Below are positions 28,559 through 37,386 of a stretch of DNA of 64,000 nt, piece by piece (position 1 is the first letter of the stretch; every line of letters starts with the position of its first letter). The notes beneath the pieces are model-generated. The model had not been told where the DNA came from, ran no database searches, and worked only from the letters and a program-made list of their open reading frames with translations. The DNA is from Candidatus Binatia bacterium (GTDB lineage: Bacteria > Desulfobacterota > Binatia > UBA9968 > JAJDTQ01), in NCBI GenBank assembly GCA_022824205.1, contig JAJEAI010000143.1:1-64000 (forward strand). The letters run 5' to 3'. The position numbers and the translations under genes are program-made.

Positions 28559-29635
28559 ATGATCAGCATTCGCAAGCTGGAAAAGATATTCGACTCGGCC
28601 CGCGGGCCGGTGCGGGCCGTCGACGTCATCGACCTGGAAGTGGCCGAAGGCGAGTTCATGGTGCTCCTGGGGCCCAGCGGCTGCGGCAAGACCACCACCC
28701 TGCGCTGCGTCGCCGGCCTGGAGCGGCCGGACGGCGGTTCCATCGAGATCGACGGCGAGTTGGTGGACAGCGCCGGCGGCGGCACCTACGTGCCGCCCGA
28801 GCGCCGCGACATCGGCATGGTGTTCCAGAGCTACGCGGTGTGGCCGCACCTGAACGTGTTCCAGAACGTGGTCCTGCCGCTCACCGAGGGACAGCGGCGC
28901 ATCCCGCGATCGGAAGTGCGGGACCGGGCACGGGAAGCGCTCCGGCTGGTGCGGCTGGACGGTCTGGAGGAACGCCCGGTGACGGACCTGAGCGGCGGGC
29001 AGCAGCAGCGCGTGGCGCTGGCCCGGGCGGTGGTGACCCGGCCCAAGGTGCTGCTCATGGACGAGCCCCTGAGCAACCTCGACGCGCGCCTGCGCGACCA
29101 GATGCGCGACGAGCTGCGGCGCATCGCCGAGTCCGTCAACGTCACCTCCCTCTACGTCACCCACGACCAGGCCGAGGCCCTGAGCCTCGGCGACCGCGTG
29201 TGCGTCATGAACGAGGGCGAGATCCTGCAACTCGCCACGCCCAAGGAGGTCTACTCCGAGCCCCCCAACCTGTTCGTCGCCCGCTTCGTCGGCGAGATGA
29301 ACTTCCTCCCGGCCAAGGTGCTGGACGCCGGCCACGTGGAGTCGGGCCTGGGCGCCATCGAATGCGCCGTGCCGCCGGGATGCGCGCCGGGCTCGGCGGT
29401 GACCCTGGGTATCCGTCCCGAGCACATCGGCATGACGGCGGGCGAGTCGGCGGCCGGCCCGCGCGGCCAGGTGCTGCGCCAGACCTACCTGGGCGACGCC
29501 CTTCACTGCCAGGTCCAGGTGGGCGAGGTGGAGCTGACGGTCAAGGCGGTGGGTGACGCCGAGTATGACCGCGGTGCGACGGTGACCGTTTCATTGCCCG
29601 AGAAGGGCTGGCACGTGTTCCCCGAAGGACAATGA
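28559..29635 (+). CDS. ABC transporter ATP-binding protein (PotA/FbpC type)
   Basis: 358 residues. Walker A GPSGCGKT at 38-45, Q-loop FQSYAVWPH, signature LSGGQQQRVALARA, Walker B VLLMDEPLSNLD and H-loop YVTHDQAEAL are all intact, so it should hydrolyse ATP to drive import. The C-terminal 120 residues hold a TOBE domain (NFLPAKVL, LGIRPEHIG, LTVKAVGD). It completes the importer of the two preceding genes. The ribosome site before ATG 28559 is weak, suggesting coupling to the permease. The substrate is probably ferric ion, a polyamine or a phosphonate. Confidence 0.92.
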   Translation: MISIRKLEKIFDSARGPVRAVDVIDLEVAEGEFMVLLGPSGCGKTTTLRCVAGLERPDGGSIEIDGELVDSAGGGTYVPPERRDIGMVFQSYAVWPHLNVFQNVVLPLTEGQRRIPRSEVRDRAREALRLVRLDGLEERPVTDLSGGQQQRVALARAVVTRPKVLLMDEPLSNLDARLRDQMRDELRRIAESVNVTSLYVTHDQAEALSLGDRVCVMNEGEILQLATPKEVYSEPPNLFVARFVGEMNFLPAKVLDAGHVESGLGAIECAVPPGCAPGSAVTLGIRPEHIGMTAGESAAGPRGQVLRQTYLGDALHCQVQVGEVELTVKAVGDAEYDRGATVTVSLPEKGWHVFPEGQ

Positions 29636-29670
29636 AGATACCCCCACAGGGGGATGAAAAGAGACTCAGG

Positions 29671-29794
29671 CCCCCCAATACGTCATTCCCGCGGAAGCGG
29701 GAATCCAGGCGGGGTGGGGCCTGGGCAATGGAATCGCCACGGTACACACCACCACCCATGGATTCCCGCTTCCGCGGGAATGACGTATTGGGGG
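29671..29794. repeat. REP/MITE-like palindromic element (copy 3) with extended ends
   Basis: The inverted repeat runs from CCCCCCAATACGTCATTCCC to GGGAATGACGTATTGGGGGG, so here pairing extends 11 bases beyond the common GTCATTCCC core (29682-29784). It separates the ABC operon from the cyclodeaminase gene and can form a large hairpin that may also stop transcription. Confidence 0.75.
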
Positions 29795-29835
29795 GCGGGA
29801 ATGATGAAGACGGACGTCTGTAACAAAGGAAACCC

Positions 29836-30774
29836 ATGGCTTTGATCATCAGCGCCGAACAGACCCGCGAGCTCGTGGACATGACCGCCTGCATCCGCCT
29901 CCTCGACCGCATGTTCCGGGACCGGGCCGCGGGCAAGATCCGCGCCGTCCCGCGCCGGAGGCTCCAGGGCAGCTCCAAGCAGCTCAACGTCATGGCCGCA
30001 TGGCACCAGGACACGGACCTCCTCGCGCTGCGCAGCTACGTCGCCAAGGCCAACACCATCTCGCTGTACGACGCCGGCGCCGGTACGCTCAAGGTGATCA
30101 TGAGCGCCGCCTACCTCAGCAGCCTGCGCACCGGCGCGGCCACGGGGGTGGCGGCGAAGTACCTGGCCCCTCCGAAGCCCGCCGTGCTAGGTCTCATCGG
30201 CCCGGGGTGGCAGGGCACGTTCCAGGTGGAAGCCGTGGTCAAGGCCTGCAGGCCGAAGCAGGTGCTGGTGTACGGCCGCAACGCCGAGCGTCGTCGGGGC
30301 TTCATCGAGGCCATGAGCAAGGTGGTGAAGACGCCGTTCCGGGTTGCGAGTTCCCTCGACGAGGTCGAGAGCGAGTCCGACGTCCTGGTGATCTCCACCA
30401 GCTCCACCACGCCCATCGTCGACGGCAAGCGGCTCAAGGACAACGTCCTCGTGGCCACCATCGGCGCCAATCAGACCGTGAAGCACGAAGTCTCGGGCGG
30501 GCTCATCAAGTCCATGGACCTGGTGGTCACCGACGACCTCGCCACCGCCCGGAACGACAGCGGCGACCTCGTCCAGGCCTGCGCCAGGAGGCACCTGCGC
30601 TGGCGCGACGTGGTGCCGCTGGAGACCATTGTCTCCGACGGCGTTCCCGGCCGGCCCCGCAAGGTCCTGTTCCAGTCCAACGGAATCCCGGACGAGGACT
30701 TGGCGGTGGGGACGTACGTGCTGCGGCAGGCGTTGCGGAAAAAGATGCCGCTGAGGGAGGTCTCCGAGTTCTAG
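29836..30774 (+). CDS. Ornithine cyclodeaminase/mu-crystallin family protein
   Basis: 312 residues. The N-terminal dimerisation/substrate domain begins LIISAEQTRELVDM and includes AYLSSLRTGAATGVAAKYLA, with R98 and the helix that binds the amino acid. The NAD(P) fold has LGLIGPGWQGTFQ (118-130) and DVLVISTSSTTPIVDG. Members act as ornithine, arginine or alanine cyclodeaminases/dehydrogenases or ketimine reductases. The usual acidic catalytic residue could be D227-D228 in LVVTDD. AAAGGA precedes ATG 29836. A truncated relative of this gene lies near 56.5 kb. Confidence 0.85.
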   Translation: MALIISAEQTRELVDMTACIRLLDRMFRDRAAGKIRAVPRRRLQGSSKQLNVMAAWHQDTDLLALRSYVAKANTISLYDAGAGTLKVIMSAAYLSSLRTGAATGVAAKYLAPPKPAVLGLIGPGWQGTFQVEAVVKACRPKQVLVYGRNAERRRGFIEAMSKVVKTPFRVASSLDEVESESDVLVISTSSTTPIVDGKRLKDNVLVATIGANQTVKHEVSGGLIKSMDLVVTDDLATARNDSGDLVQACARRHLRWRDVVPLETIVSDGVPGRPRKVLFQSNGIPDEDLAVGTYVLRQALRKKMPLREVSEF

Positions 30775-30854
30775 GAGGGATGCCCACGCCCCGAATGGTC
30801 ATTTCCGCGGAACAGGCTGTGTCACAACCCTCCAGGCGGAGACGTTACGAATAC

Positions 30855-31015
30855 GTCATTCCCGCGAAAGCGGGAATCCAGGGGTAGGGAGGGGTGCGAA
30901 GTTCGCCTTCCCCGCCACCCCTCCTGGATTCCCGCTTTCGCGGGAATGACGGAGGGGTGGGGCGGGAATGACGGAGGGGCGGCGGGGAATGACGGAGGGG
31001 TGTGACGGGAACGAC
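30855..31015. repeat. REP/MITE-like palindrome (copy 4) followed by decaying short tandem repeats
   Basis: The core 30855-30950 pairs GTCATTCCCGCGAAAGCGGG with CCCGCTTTCGCGGGAATGAC. Right after it, three imperfect repeats of a GGGAATGACGGAGGGG-like unit run to about 31015. They look like slippage copies of the element's end. No gene is seen in the 316-base gap. Confidence 0.7.
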
Positions 31016-31090
31016 CAGGGGTCGCGGACATGACGGGCGAGTTCGGGAACACCGACCGGCCCGGGCGTCACAGAGTGTTGGCGCGTCTGA

Positions 31091-32116
31091 TCAGCTCGTC
31101 ACCCCGTACAGCCGCTTGGCGGAATCCGCCAGCAGCCATTTCTTGTCCTCGGGGGACAGGTCCTCGCGGCGCCCGAGGTGGTCTATGTTCTCCGGGAACT
31201 CCATGTCCCAGTGGGGGTAGTCGGACGCGTAGTAGAGCACGTCCGGGCTCAGCCACTTGCCGGTCTCGCCGATGAAGGGCTCGTAGTCCTCGGCGTGGAA
31301 GTAGATGTTGCCGCCGCGCACGTACTCGCTGGGCTTCTTCTTGCAGAGCGGTGCCTCGGCCGCGCCGCGCTTCTCCCACTCCTCGTCCATGCGGCCGGCC
31401 CAGTAGGGCGCCCACGAGCAACCCGCCTCCATGAACGCCACCCGCAGGTTCGGAAACCGGTCCATGACGCCGCGGAAGATCATGCTGGTCATCTGCATCA
31501 TCTGCGCGAACGCGTGGGACAGGGTGTGCACCTCGATGAACTGGTCGAAGCCGTCGGCGCCGAAGTACTGCGGCCCGCGCACGGTGGCGTGCACGCCCAC
31601 CATGCAGTTGAGCTTCTCGGCCTCCTCGTAGATGGGCCAATAGTCCTGGTGCCCCAGCGGCAGCCGCAGCCCCACGGCCGGCAGCATGAGCCCGGTCAAC
31701 TCCAGCTCGGTGACCGCCCGGCGCAGTTCCTTGACCGCCTCGGGCACGTCCTGGAACGACACCAGCGCCACCCCCTTGAGCCGGGGGCTGACCTTCTGGA
31801 ACTCCTCGGAGACAAAGTCGTTCCACGCCTTGCACAGGGCCACCGCCAGGTCCGTCTCGCGGATCCAGCCGATGCCCAGACCCCCCGTCGGATAGAGGTA
31901 CGCAGTGGTGAGCCCGCCCTCGTCCATGGCGTTGAGCCACGTCTTGGCGTCACACGCCGTCGTCCCCAGGGTCCCGCCGATGGAACGGTCCCAGTTGTCG
32001 ATCGGGTACAGGGTCGCGGTCCGGTCCACCCACGGCGACTCCATGTACTTCTTGAGCTGCTCGTCGGTCTCGGTAATGTGTCCGTCCGCATCGATGACTT
32101 CGACATCTTTGGCCAT
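31091..32116 (-). CDS. PF04909-type amidohydrolase (ACMSD-like decarboxylase/hydrolase)
   Basis: 341 residues of the amidohydrolase-2 family, TIM-barrel enzymes that decarboxylate or hydrolyse aromatic or cyclic acids with one bound metal. The start reads IDADGHITE: the usual D-x-H-x-H has only H13, and T15 replaces the second His. Other ligands appear kept: MVGVHATVRG, the FMEAGCSWAPYW strand, and YYASDYPHWDMEFPE with the catalytic Asp. C-terminal LLADSAKRLYGV is characteristic. AGGAGG precedes the start. Expression likely comes from the promoter at 32247-32276. Substrate unknown. Confidence 0.82.
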   Translation of the reverse strand: MAKDVEVIDADGHITETDEQLKKYMESPWVDRTATLYPIDNWDRSIGGTLGTTACDAKTWLNAMDEGGLTTAYLYPTGGLGIGWIRETDLAVALCKAWNDFVSEEFQKVSPRLKGVALVSFQDVPEAVKELRRAVTELELTGLMLPAVGLRLPLGHQDYWPIYEEAEKLNCMVGVHATVRGPQYFGADGFDQFIEVHTLSHAFAQMMQMTSMIFRGVMDRFPNLRVAFMEAGCSWAPYWAGRMDEEWEKRGAAEAPLCKKKPSEYVRGGNIYFHAEDYEPFIGETGKWLSPDVLYYASDYPHWDMEFPENIDHLGRREDLSPEDKKWLLADSAKRLYGVTS

Positions 32117-32246
32117 GATTTCCTCCTCGTTTGGGTTGGTCGTTTGAAACGGATGCCGGCGGCCGGCGAGACAAGACGGGATGTGGCTTTCCGGTCACGC
32201 GCCGGGACATGGCCCCGCCGCGCGGGCGGCCGCGCTCAACACATCG

Positions 32247-32276
32247 ACTCTAGGGTCATCGCCGGTGTATTGTCAA
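32247..32276 (-). promoter_or_regulatory. Sigma-70-type promoter for the amidohydrolase gene
   Basis: On the minus strand a perfect TTGACA (32271-32276), an 18-base spacer and TAGAGT (32247-32252). It lies about 130 bases before the start at 32116, back-to-back with a promoter for the divergent binding-protein gene. Confidence 0.5.
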
Positions 32277-32297
32277 GATACGGGACCGCCGTTCGCC

Positions 32298-32326
32298 TTG
32301 ACACGGACCTCCCAACCGAATAAACA
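32298..32326 (+). promoter_or_regulatory. Sigma-70-type promoter for the TTT binding-protein gene
   Basis: TTGACA (32298-32303), 17 bases, TAAACA (32321-32326). The -35 box is perfect and the -10 box is poor. It lies 80 bases upstream of ATG 32406 and diverges from the promoter at 32247-32276. Confidence 0.45.
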
Positions 32327-32405
32327 TGGCGATTTTCCGAACGGTGCGGGAATCATCATCCGCGCCGGCGAACCCGGCGGTTACCGCCCTGACGGAGGTC
32401 TGCCC

Positions 32406-33380
32406 ATGAATCGTTCATTGCGCACCGTGATGCTCGGCTTCGCGGCCTTGTTGCTGTTCGGCACCCCGACCCACGCGGTGTTCCCGGAAAAGAACATCAA
32501 CAGCATCGTCACCTTCTCGCCGGGCGGCGGCTTCGACACCATCTCCCGCGCCATTTCCCGAAGCATCGAGAAGTATCTCCCCAAGGGCGTCAAGGCCATC
32601 GTCAAGAACGTCACCGGAGCCGGTGGCGTCACCGGTACGGTGTACCTCTACCGCTCCAAGCCCGACGGCTACACCATCGGACAGATGTACGGCGGCATGA
32701 TGCCCGTGCCTTTCCTCCGGGGCGCCAAGAAGGCCGGCTTCGATTTCGAGAAGTTCACCTGGCTGGCGCGGGTGGGCGGCGAACCCTACGCCCTGCTGCT
32801 GCGCAACGATTCCAAGTACAAGACGCTGAAGGACCTGCAGCAGGGCAAGCGCGTCACCTGGGGCGTCGAGTCCATCGGCGCGGGCCGCTGGTTCGACGCC
32901 TTCATCGCGGCCGCCGAGCTGGGTATCCCCTTCGATGTCGTGTCGGGATACCGCGGCACCGGGGAAAGCCTTCCGGGACTGCTCCGCGGCGACTACGACG
33001 TCTTTCTCCAGCCCATCGATCATCCCTCGATCGTGCCATACCTGAAGACCAACGAAATCCGGCCCGTGCTCGACCTCGCGGGCAAGCGCTCGATGAACGC
33101 GCCGGACGTTCCCACCGCCAGGGATGCGGGCTACGACTTCACCCTGGCCTCTTCGCGCCACATGGCCGCCCCTCCGGGCACCCCGGCCGACCGCGCCAAG
33201 ATCCTGGAGACGGCGTTGCTGAAGGCCATGAACGACAAGGAATTCACCGACTTCCTGCTGAACTCCGGCCTCATCCTCGATCCGGGAGACGCCAAGCGCG
33301 CGCGCAAGGACATCGACGTCCGCGCCGCGCTGTACCGGAAGTACATCGACGACATGAAGAAGGTCCTGAAGATGAAGTAG
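32406..33380 (+). CDS. TTT-family periplasmic binding protein (TctC/Bug type), orphan
   Basis: 324 residues. Signal peptide at 1-25 (MLGFAALLLFGTPTHAVF), then Bug-family features: the first binding loop FSPGGGFDTISRAISR and VKNVTGAGGVTGTVYLYRSKPDGYTI, and a late AAPPGTPADRAKILE. These proteins bind carboxylates or other small acids for tripartite tricarboxylate transporters. No TctA/TctB membrane gene is nearby, as is common for Bug proteins. GGAGG stands eight bases before ATG 32406; the frame is open upstream but without homology. It is only distantly similar to the tandem pair at 46.4-48.5 kb. Confidence 0.85.
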   Translation: MNRSLRTVMLGFAALLLFGTPTHAVFPEKNINSIVTFSPGGGFDTISRAISRSIEKYLPKGVKAIVKNVTGAGGVTGTVYLYRSKPDGYTIGQMYGGMMPVPFLRGAKKAGFDFEKFTWLARVGGEPYALLLRNDSKYKTLKDLQQGKRVTWGVESIGAGRWFDAFIAAAELGIPFDVVSGYRGTGESLPGLLRGDYDVFLQPIDHPSIVPYLKTNEIRPVLDLAGKRSMNAPDVPTARDAGYDFTLASSRHMAAPPGTPADRAKILETALLKAMNDKEFTDFLLNSGLILDPGDAKRARKDIDVRAALYRKYIDDMKKVLKMK

Positions 33381-33407
33381 TGGGATGCTTACGAACGATC
33401 AAAACCC

Positions 33408-33444
33408 GGTTGGCGGCCAGGAGGCAAGCCCCCGACCGCCAACC
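33408..33444 (+). terminator. Hairpin after the TTT binding-protein gene
   Basis: GGTTGGCGG (33408-33416) pairs with CCGCCAACC (33436-33444) over a 19-base loop, 28 bases after the stop at 33380. No T-run follows. It may serve as a weak terminator toward the convergent deacylase gene. The rest of the 247-base gap holds nothing recognisable. Confidence 0.35.
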
Positions 33445-33627
33445 AGTTCGGCAGACGTGCGCGCGGGCTGGTGGACACCACCGGCACAGCCGGACTGCCA
33501 AGAACCCCCGGCCTCGAAACCGGTCGCGCCGCTGAGTGAAGTACTCGCTGAGTTGGATGACGACAGAAGCGACCGATAACCCTCTCGGTACATCTTTCTC
33601 GCTCCCCTTCGTCCTCCTCAGTAAAGG

Positions 33628-35307
33628 TCACACTCCGTTCCGCAACACCTTCCCCGACCGCTCCCCGGTGGGCTCGCCGTCCTCCAGCACCAACTGGCCG
33701 TTGACCAGGACGGTGCGGATGCCGTCGGCGTGCTGGGCCAGGCGGGCGGCGCCGCCGGGGAAGTCGTGCATCAGCTCGGGTTCGCGGGGGGCGACGGTGG
33801 CGGGGTCGAAGACCACCACGTCGGCGGCCAGACCGGGCTCGAGGCGGCCGCGGTCGGCGATGCCGCAGATGTCGGCCTGCATGGAGGTGAGCTTGCGCAC
33901 GCCCTCCTCCAGGGTAAGGTCGCCGCGCTCGCGCACGTACTTGGCCAGCAGCAGGGTGCAGTAGCCAAAGCCCGCGTCGATGGCCACGTGGGCGCCGGCG
34001 TCGGACTGGCCCAGCACGGTGTAGGGGTTCGACACGATGGCGCCGACCGCGTCGGCGTCGCCGTTGGTGTGGGCGGTCTGGAAACCGGTTTCCAGGTTCT
34101 CCTCCAGGCACAGGTCCATGAACGCGTCGAAGACGTCCTTGCCCACGGAGCGGGCGTAGTCGGCCACGTTGGCGCCCTTGAGGTGGGCGTTCTTCCCGGT
34201 GGCGGGCTTGACGATGTAGACGATGTCCCAGCGCCGGTGGAAGGCCGAGGTGCTGGTGTCCTCCACCACCTCCCAGCGGAGTTTCTTGCGCACCTCCGGG
34301 TCCTGGAAGGCGGCCCGGCGTTCCTCGATGGGGCTGAACATGAGGCCGCGCCAGGTGGGGAACTCGTCGAACTCCTGGCCGTCGATGAGGTTGAAGCGGT
34401 TGTTGAAGGGCCGAACGTTGGTGTTGGCCCAGGCCTGCGCGCCGCGCTCGAAGCCCTTCACCGTGGCGTCCAGCAGCTCGCGCCATTCGTCGGGCCTGGC
34501 CCAGCGGTGCAGGATGGAGTTCCACACCACCGGACGGCCGGTGCGCAGCGAGAAGTCGGCCAGGGACGCCACCCGCTCGGCGTTCTGGCCGGCGGAGCTC
34601 ATCTGAATGACGCCGCGGTTCAGGTCCGTGAGCACCTGCCCGAGGGCTTCCAACTCGTCCCATTCCGCAAGCCGGCTGGGCAAGGGCTCGCCGTCCTCGC
34701 GGAAGTGGCGTTCGTTGCGGTTGGTGGAGAAGCCCAGGAGACCGGCGTTGAGCGCCTCGCGCAGGAGCGCCTGCATGGCGGCGACCTCGTCCGGCGTGGC
34801 GGCGCGCTTGATGGCGTCCTCGCCCATGACGTACTGGCGCAGCGGGCAGTGGCCCACGAGCATGCCGACGTTGAGGGCCGGCCGCATGGCCTCCACCGCG
34901 TCCATGTAGCCCGCCATGTCGGTCCAGCTCCATTCCACCGCGCGCCGCAGGAGATTGATGTCCATGCCTTCGACGTGGGAGAAGGTCTGGAGCAGGATGT
35001 CCCGGTCCTCGGGCTTGCACGGCGCGAGGCTCAGGCCGCAGTTGCCCGTGACGATGCTGGTGACGCCGTGGTAGCAGGAACTGGTCACCTGGGGGTCCCA
35101 CAGGAGCTGCGCGTCCATGTGGGTGTGGCCGTCGATGAAGCCGGGAGCCGCCACCAGGCCGTCGCCGTCCACCTCGCGCCGGGCCGCGCCCGCCTTGCCG
35201 CCCACCTGCCGGATGGTCCCGCCCTCGATGGCCACGTCGCCCGTGTAACGGGGGCTGCCCGTACCGTCGCAGATGGTCGCTCCGCGAATCACGAAGTCGT
35301 ATGCCAT
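33628..35307 (-). CDS. N-acyl-D-amino-acid deacylase family amidohydrolase
   Basis: 559 residues, with the D-aminoacylase layout: a small beta domain (YDFVIRGATICDGTG, then GDVAIEGGTIRQVG), a TIM barrel starting APGFIDGHTHMDAQLLWDP with metal pair H61/H63, TSIVTGNCGLSLAP with the metal-bridging Cys seen in D-aminoacylases, TVLGQSDAGAHV with the catalytic Asp, and a closing beta segment ADVVVFDP. It should cleave N-acyl groups or a related amide or cyclic imide. The start at 35307 has AGGAGG upstream; in-frame sequence to 35385 comes from a repeat element. Signal peptide absent. Confidence 0.87.
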   Translation of the reverse strand: MAYDFVIRGATICDGTGSPRYTGDVAIEGGTIRQVGGKAGAARREVDGDGLVAAPGFIDGHTHMDAQLLWDPQVTSSCYHGVTSIVTGNCGLSLAPCKPEDRDILLQTFSHVEGMDINLLRRAVEWSWTDMAGYMDAVEAMRPALNVGMLVGHCPLRQYVMGEDAIKRAATPDEVAAMQALLREALNAGLLGFSTNRNERHFREDGEPLPSRLAEWDELEALGQVLTDLNRGVIQMSSAGQNAERVASLADFSLRTGRPVVWNSILHRWARPDEWRELLDATVKGFERGAQAWANTNVRPFNNRFNLIDGQEFDEFPTWRGLMFSPIEERRAAFQDPEVRKKLRWEVVEDTSTSAFHRRWDIVYIVKPATGKNAHLKGANVADYARSVGKDVFDAFMDLCLEENLETGFQTAHTNGDADAVGAIVSNPYTVLGQSDAGAHVAIDAGFGYCTLLLAKYVRERGDLTLEEGVRKLTSMQADICGIADRGRLEPGLAADVVVFDPATVAPREPELMHDFPGGAARLAQHADGIRTVLVNGQLVLEDGEPTGERSGKVLRNGV

Positions 35308-35355
35308 GACGAATCCTCCTGTGGTGGGGGGTCGGCCGTTCCGCCGCCACCCGCC

Positions 35356-35605
35356 AGGATTCCCGCTTTCGCGGGAATCACCCATGTCGGCCTGCAGCCG
35401 ACAATAAAGGGGAATGAAATGCGGCGTCGCCCCTCCAATGAGTCATTCCCGCGGAAGCGGGAATCCAGGGGTGGGGGTGTGGCGACCTCATTGCCCGGCC
35501 CCACCCCGCCTGGATTCCCGCTTCCGCGGGAATGACTCATTGGGGTGTAGCGGGATTCCATAACTACCCGAAATCATTGAACAAGATTTTATTTTCACAT
35601 CAACG
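35356..35605. repeat. REP/MITE-like element (copy 5) with shared flank
   Basis: A half copy (CCGCTTTCGCGGGAATCACC) is at 35363-35382. The full palindrome core at 35442-35536 has extended ends CCAATGAGTCATTCCC and GGGAATGACTCATTGG. The right flank to about 35605 matches, in reverse, the left part of the 22.9-kb element (GAAAATAAAATCxTGTTCAA and onwards). The 318-base gap between the deacylase and ThDP genes is almost wholly element. Confidence 0.75.
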
Positions 35606-35625
35606 ACGGCTTGCGGCTCCGCGTT

Positions 35626-37371
35626 TCAAATCGACTGTATGATCACGTCCACCAACGCCGGCTTGCGTTCTTCCTTCACCACGGCCAGCGCGCGCCGGAC
35701 CGCGGGCTGGATGTCGGCGGGATCCTCCACCGGGCCTTCGCTGTACACGCCGAAGGACTTGGCCAGGGTGGCGAAGTCCACCGGCGGGGTCTCCATGCGC
35801 ATGCCGATGCCCTTGTTCTCCACCGGGCGGCTGCGCGCGAGCGCAACCCGCTCCTGGTGCTCCTCGTCGTTGTAGTAGGTGCGGTTGTTGGTCATGATCA
35901 TGAGCAGCGGCACGCTGTAGCTGGCGGCGGTCCAGAGCGCGCTGTTGGTGAACAGCAGGTCGCCGTCGCGCTGCAGGTCGATGCACACGGTGCCGCTGTC
36001 CTTGAGGCCCAGGGCGGCGCCCACCGACGCGCCGGGCGAGTAGCCCAGGCCGCCGCCGCCGTAGCCGCCGAGGAACGCGTTGGGCTTCTCCCAGTCCCAC
36101 AGGCGCCGCGGCCAGCCGCGGAAGGAGCCCGCCACCAGTGTCCAGTCCTCGTCCTTGATGACCTCCCAGATTTCCTGGGACATGCGCGGCGGCGAGATGG
36201 GGCGCTCGTCCCAGCGCTTGCGCAGCATGGCCTGGCTCTCCTCGCGGATCTCCCGGTGGCGCTGCTCCAGCGCCCGGCAGCGGTCCTCCTTCACGGACTT
36301 CTCGGGGCCGCCCCGGCGTCGCACGGCCTCGGTCAACGCGGGCACGAACACCTTGGTGTCGGCCAGGATGGGCAAGTCCACGGGCGACAGCTCCATGAAC
36401 TCGGTGGACCAGCTCTTGATGGCGAAGTCCGCCAGGGTGACGTTGACGATCTTGCAGCCGGGCTGGAACGCGGGCGCGGAGGTCTGTGTCTTGGCGTCGT
36501 GGCGGTGCAGCGCGCCGTAGAGGTCCATGACGTCCAGCCCGAGGATCACGTCGGCCTCGGCCACCAGCTCCTTCTCCCTGCCGCTCAGGTCCAGCGGGTG
36601 GGTGTTGGGAAAGTTGTGGCGCGCGCCCCGGTCCACCACCGCGGCGCCCAGCTCTTCGGCCAGTTCCACCAGCGAGAGCATGGACTGGGGATTCCGCCCC
36701 AGGTAGTCGGCGATGATGAGCGGGTTCCGCGCGTCGCACAGCCACGCCGCGGCCTCCTCGATGGCGCCCTGCTCGGCCTGGAGCGGCACCGGCGGGCGGA
36801 AGCGGTCCGGCGCCGGCATGCCCGCGGCCATGGCCTCCGGCAGCCTGGACTCCTGCAGGTCGAGGTCGAAGCACAGGTACACCGGCCCCTTGGGCTCGGT
36901 CATGGCCACGCGGTAGCCCCGCAGGATGGAGTTGGACAGCGCGCCCAGGCTCATGGGCTGGTCGTCCAGCTTGACGATGTCGCGCACGAAGTTGCCCTGC
37001 ACCAGCGCCGTGTGGATCCAGTCGATCCAGGGACGCCGCTTGGTGGTGTCCATGGGGCCCGTGCCCCCCAGCACCAGCACCGGCGTCTTGTCGCACCAAG
37101 CGTTGTAGATGGCCATGGAGGCGTGCTGCAGCCCCACCACGTCGTGCACGATGGCCGCCATGGGCTCGCCCGTGGCCTTGGCGTAGCCGTGGGCCACGGC
37201 CACCGCGATCTCCTCGTGGCAGCACACGATCATCTCCGGGTTCTTGTTGTGGGTGTAGTTCACCAGCGAGTCGTGGATGCCGCGAAAGCTCGCCCCGGGG
37301 TTCAGCGCCGCGTACTTGATGCCCAGGCTCCTGAGCATGTCCACGATGAGGTCGGAGCCGTATTCAGCCAT
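35626..37371 (-). CDS. Thiamine-diphosphate-dependent enzyme (acetolactate synthase/benzoylformate decarboxylase family)
   Basis: 581 residues with the three-domain ThDP decarboxylase/synthase architecture. The N-terminal pyrimidine-binding domain carries the catalytic Glu E53 in VCCHEEIAVAVAHGYAKATG. The central domain has NPLIIADYLGR. The C-terminal PP domain has YGGGGLGYSPGASVGAALGL and the diphosphate/Mg motif with D-G...NN (DLQRDGDLLFTNSALW to MTNNRTYYND), where the usual first Gly of GDG is Arg. It may decarboxylate a 2-oxo acid or act as a carboligase. Product not predictable. GGAGAC precedes the start. Confidence 0.85.
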   Translation of the reverse strand: MAEYGSDLIVDMLRSLGIKYAALNPGASFRGIHDSLVNYTHNKNPEMIVCCHEEIAVAVAHGYAKATGEPMAAIVHDVVGLQHASMAIYNAWCDKTPVLVLGGTGPMDTTKRRPWIDWIHTALVQGNFVRDIVKLDDQPMSLGALSNSILRGYRVAMTEPKGPVYLCFDLDLQESRLPEAMAAGMPAPDRFRPPVPLQAEQGAIEEAAAWLCDARNPLIIADYLGRNPQSMLSLVELAEELGAAVVDRGARHNFPNTHPLDLSGREKELVAEADVILGLDVMDLYGALHRHDAKTQTSAPAFQPGCKIVNVTLADFAIKSWSTEFMELSPVDLPILADTKVFVPALTEAVRRRGGPEKSVKEDRCRALEQRHREIREESQAMLRKRWDERPISPPRMSQEIWEVIKDEDWTLVAGSFRGWPRRLWDWEKPNAFLGGYGGGGLGYSPGASVGAALGLKDSGTVCIDLQRDGDLLFTNSALWTAASYSVPLLMIMTNNRTYYNDEEHQERVALARSRPVENKGIGMRMETPPVDFATLAKSFGVYSEGPVEDPADIQPAVRRALAVVKEERKPALVDVIIQSI

Positions 37372-37386
37372 GTTGTCTCCTGCGCT

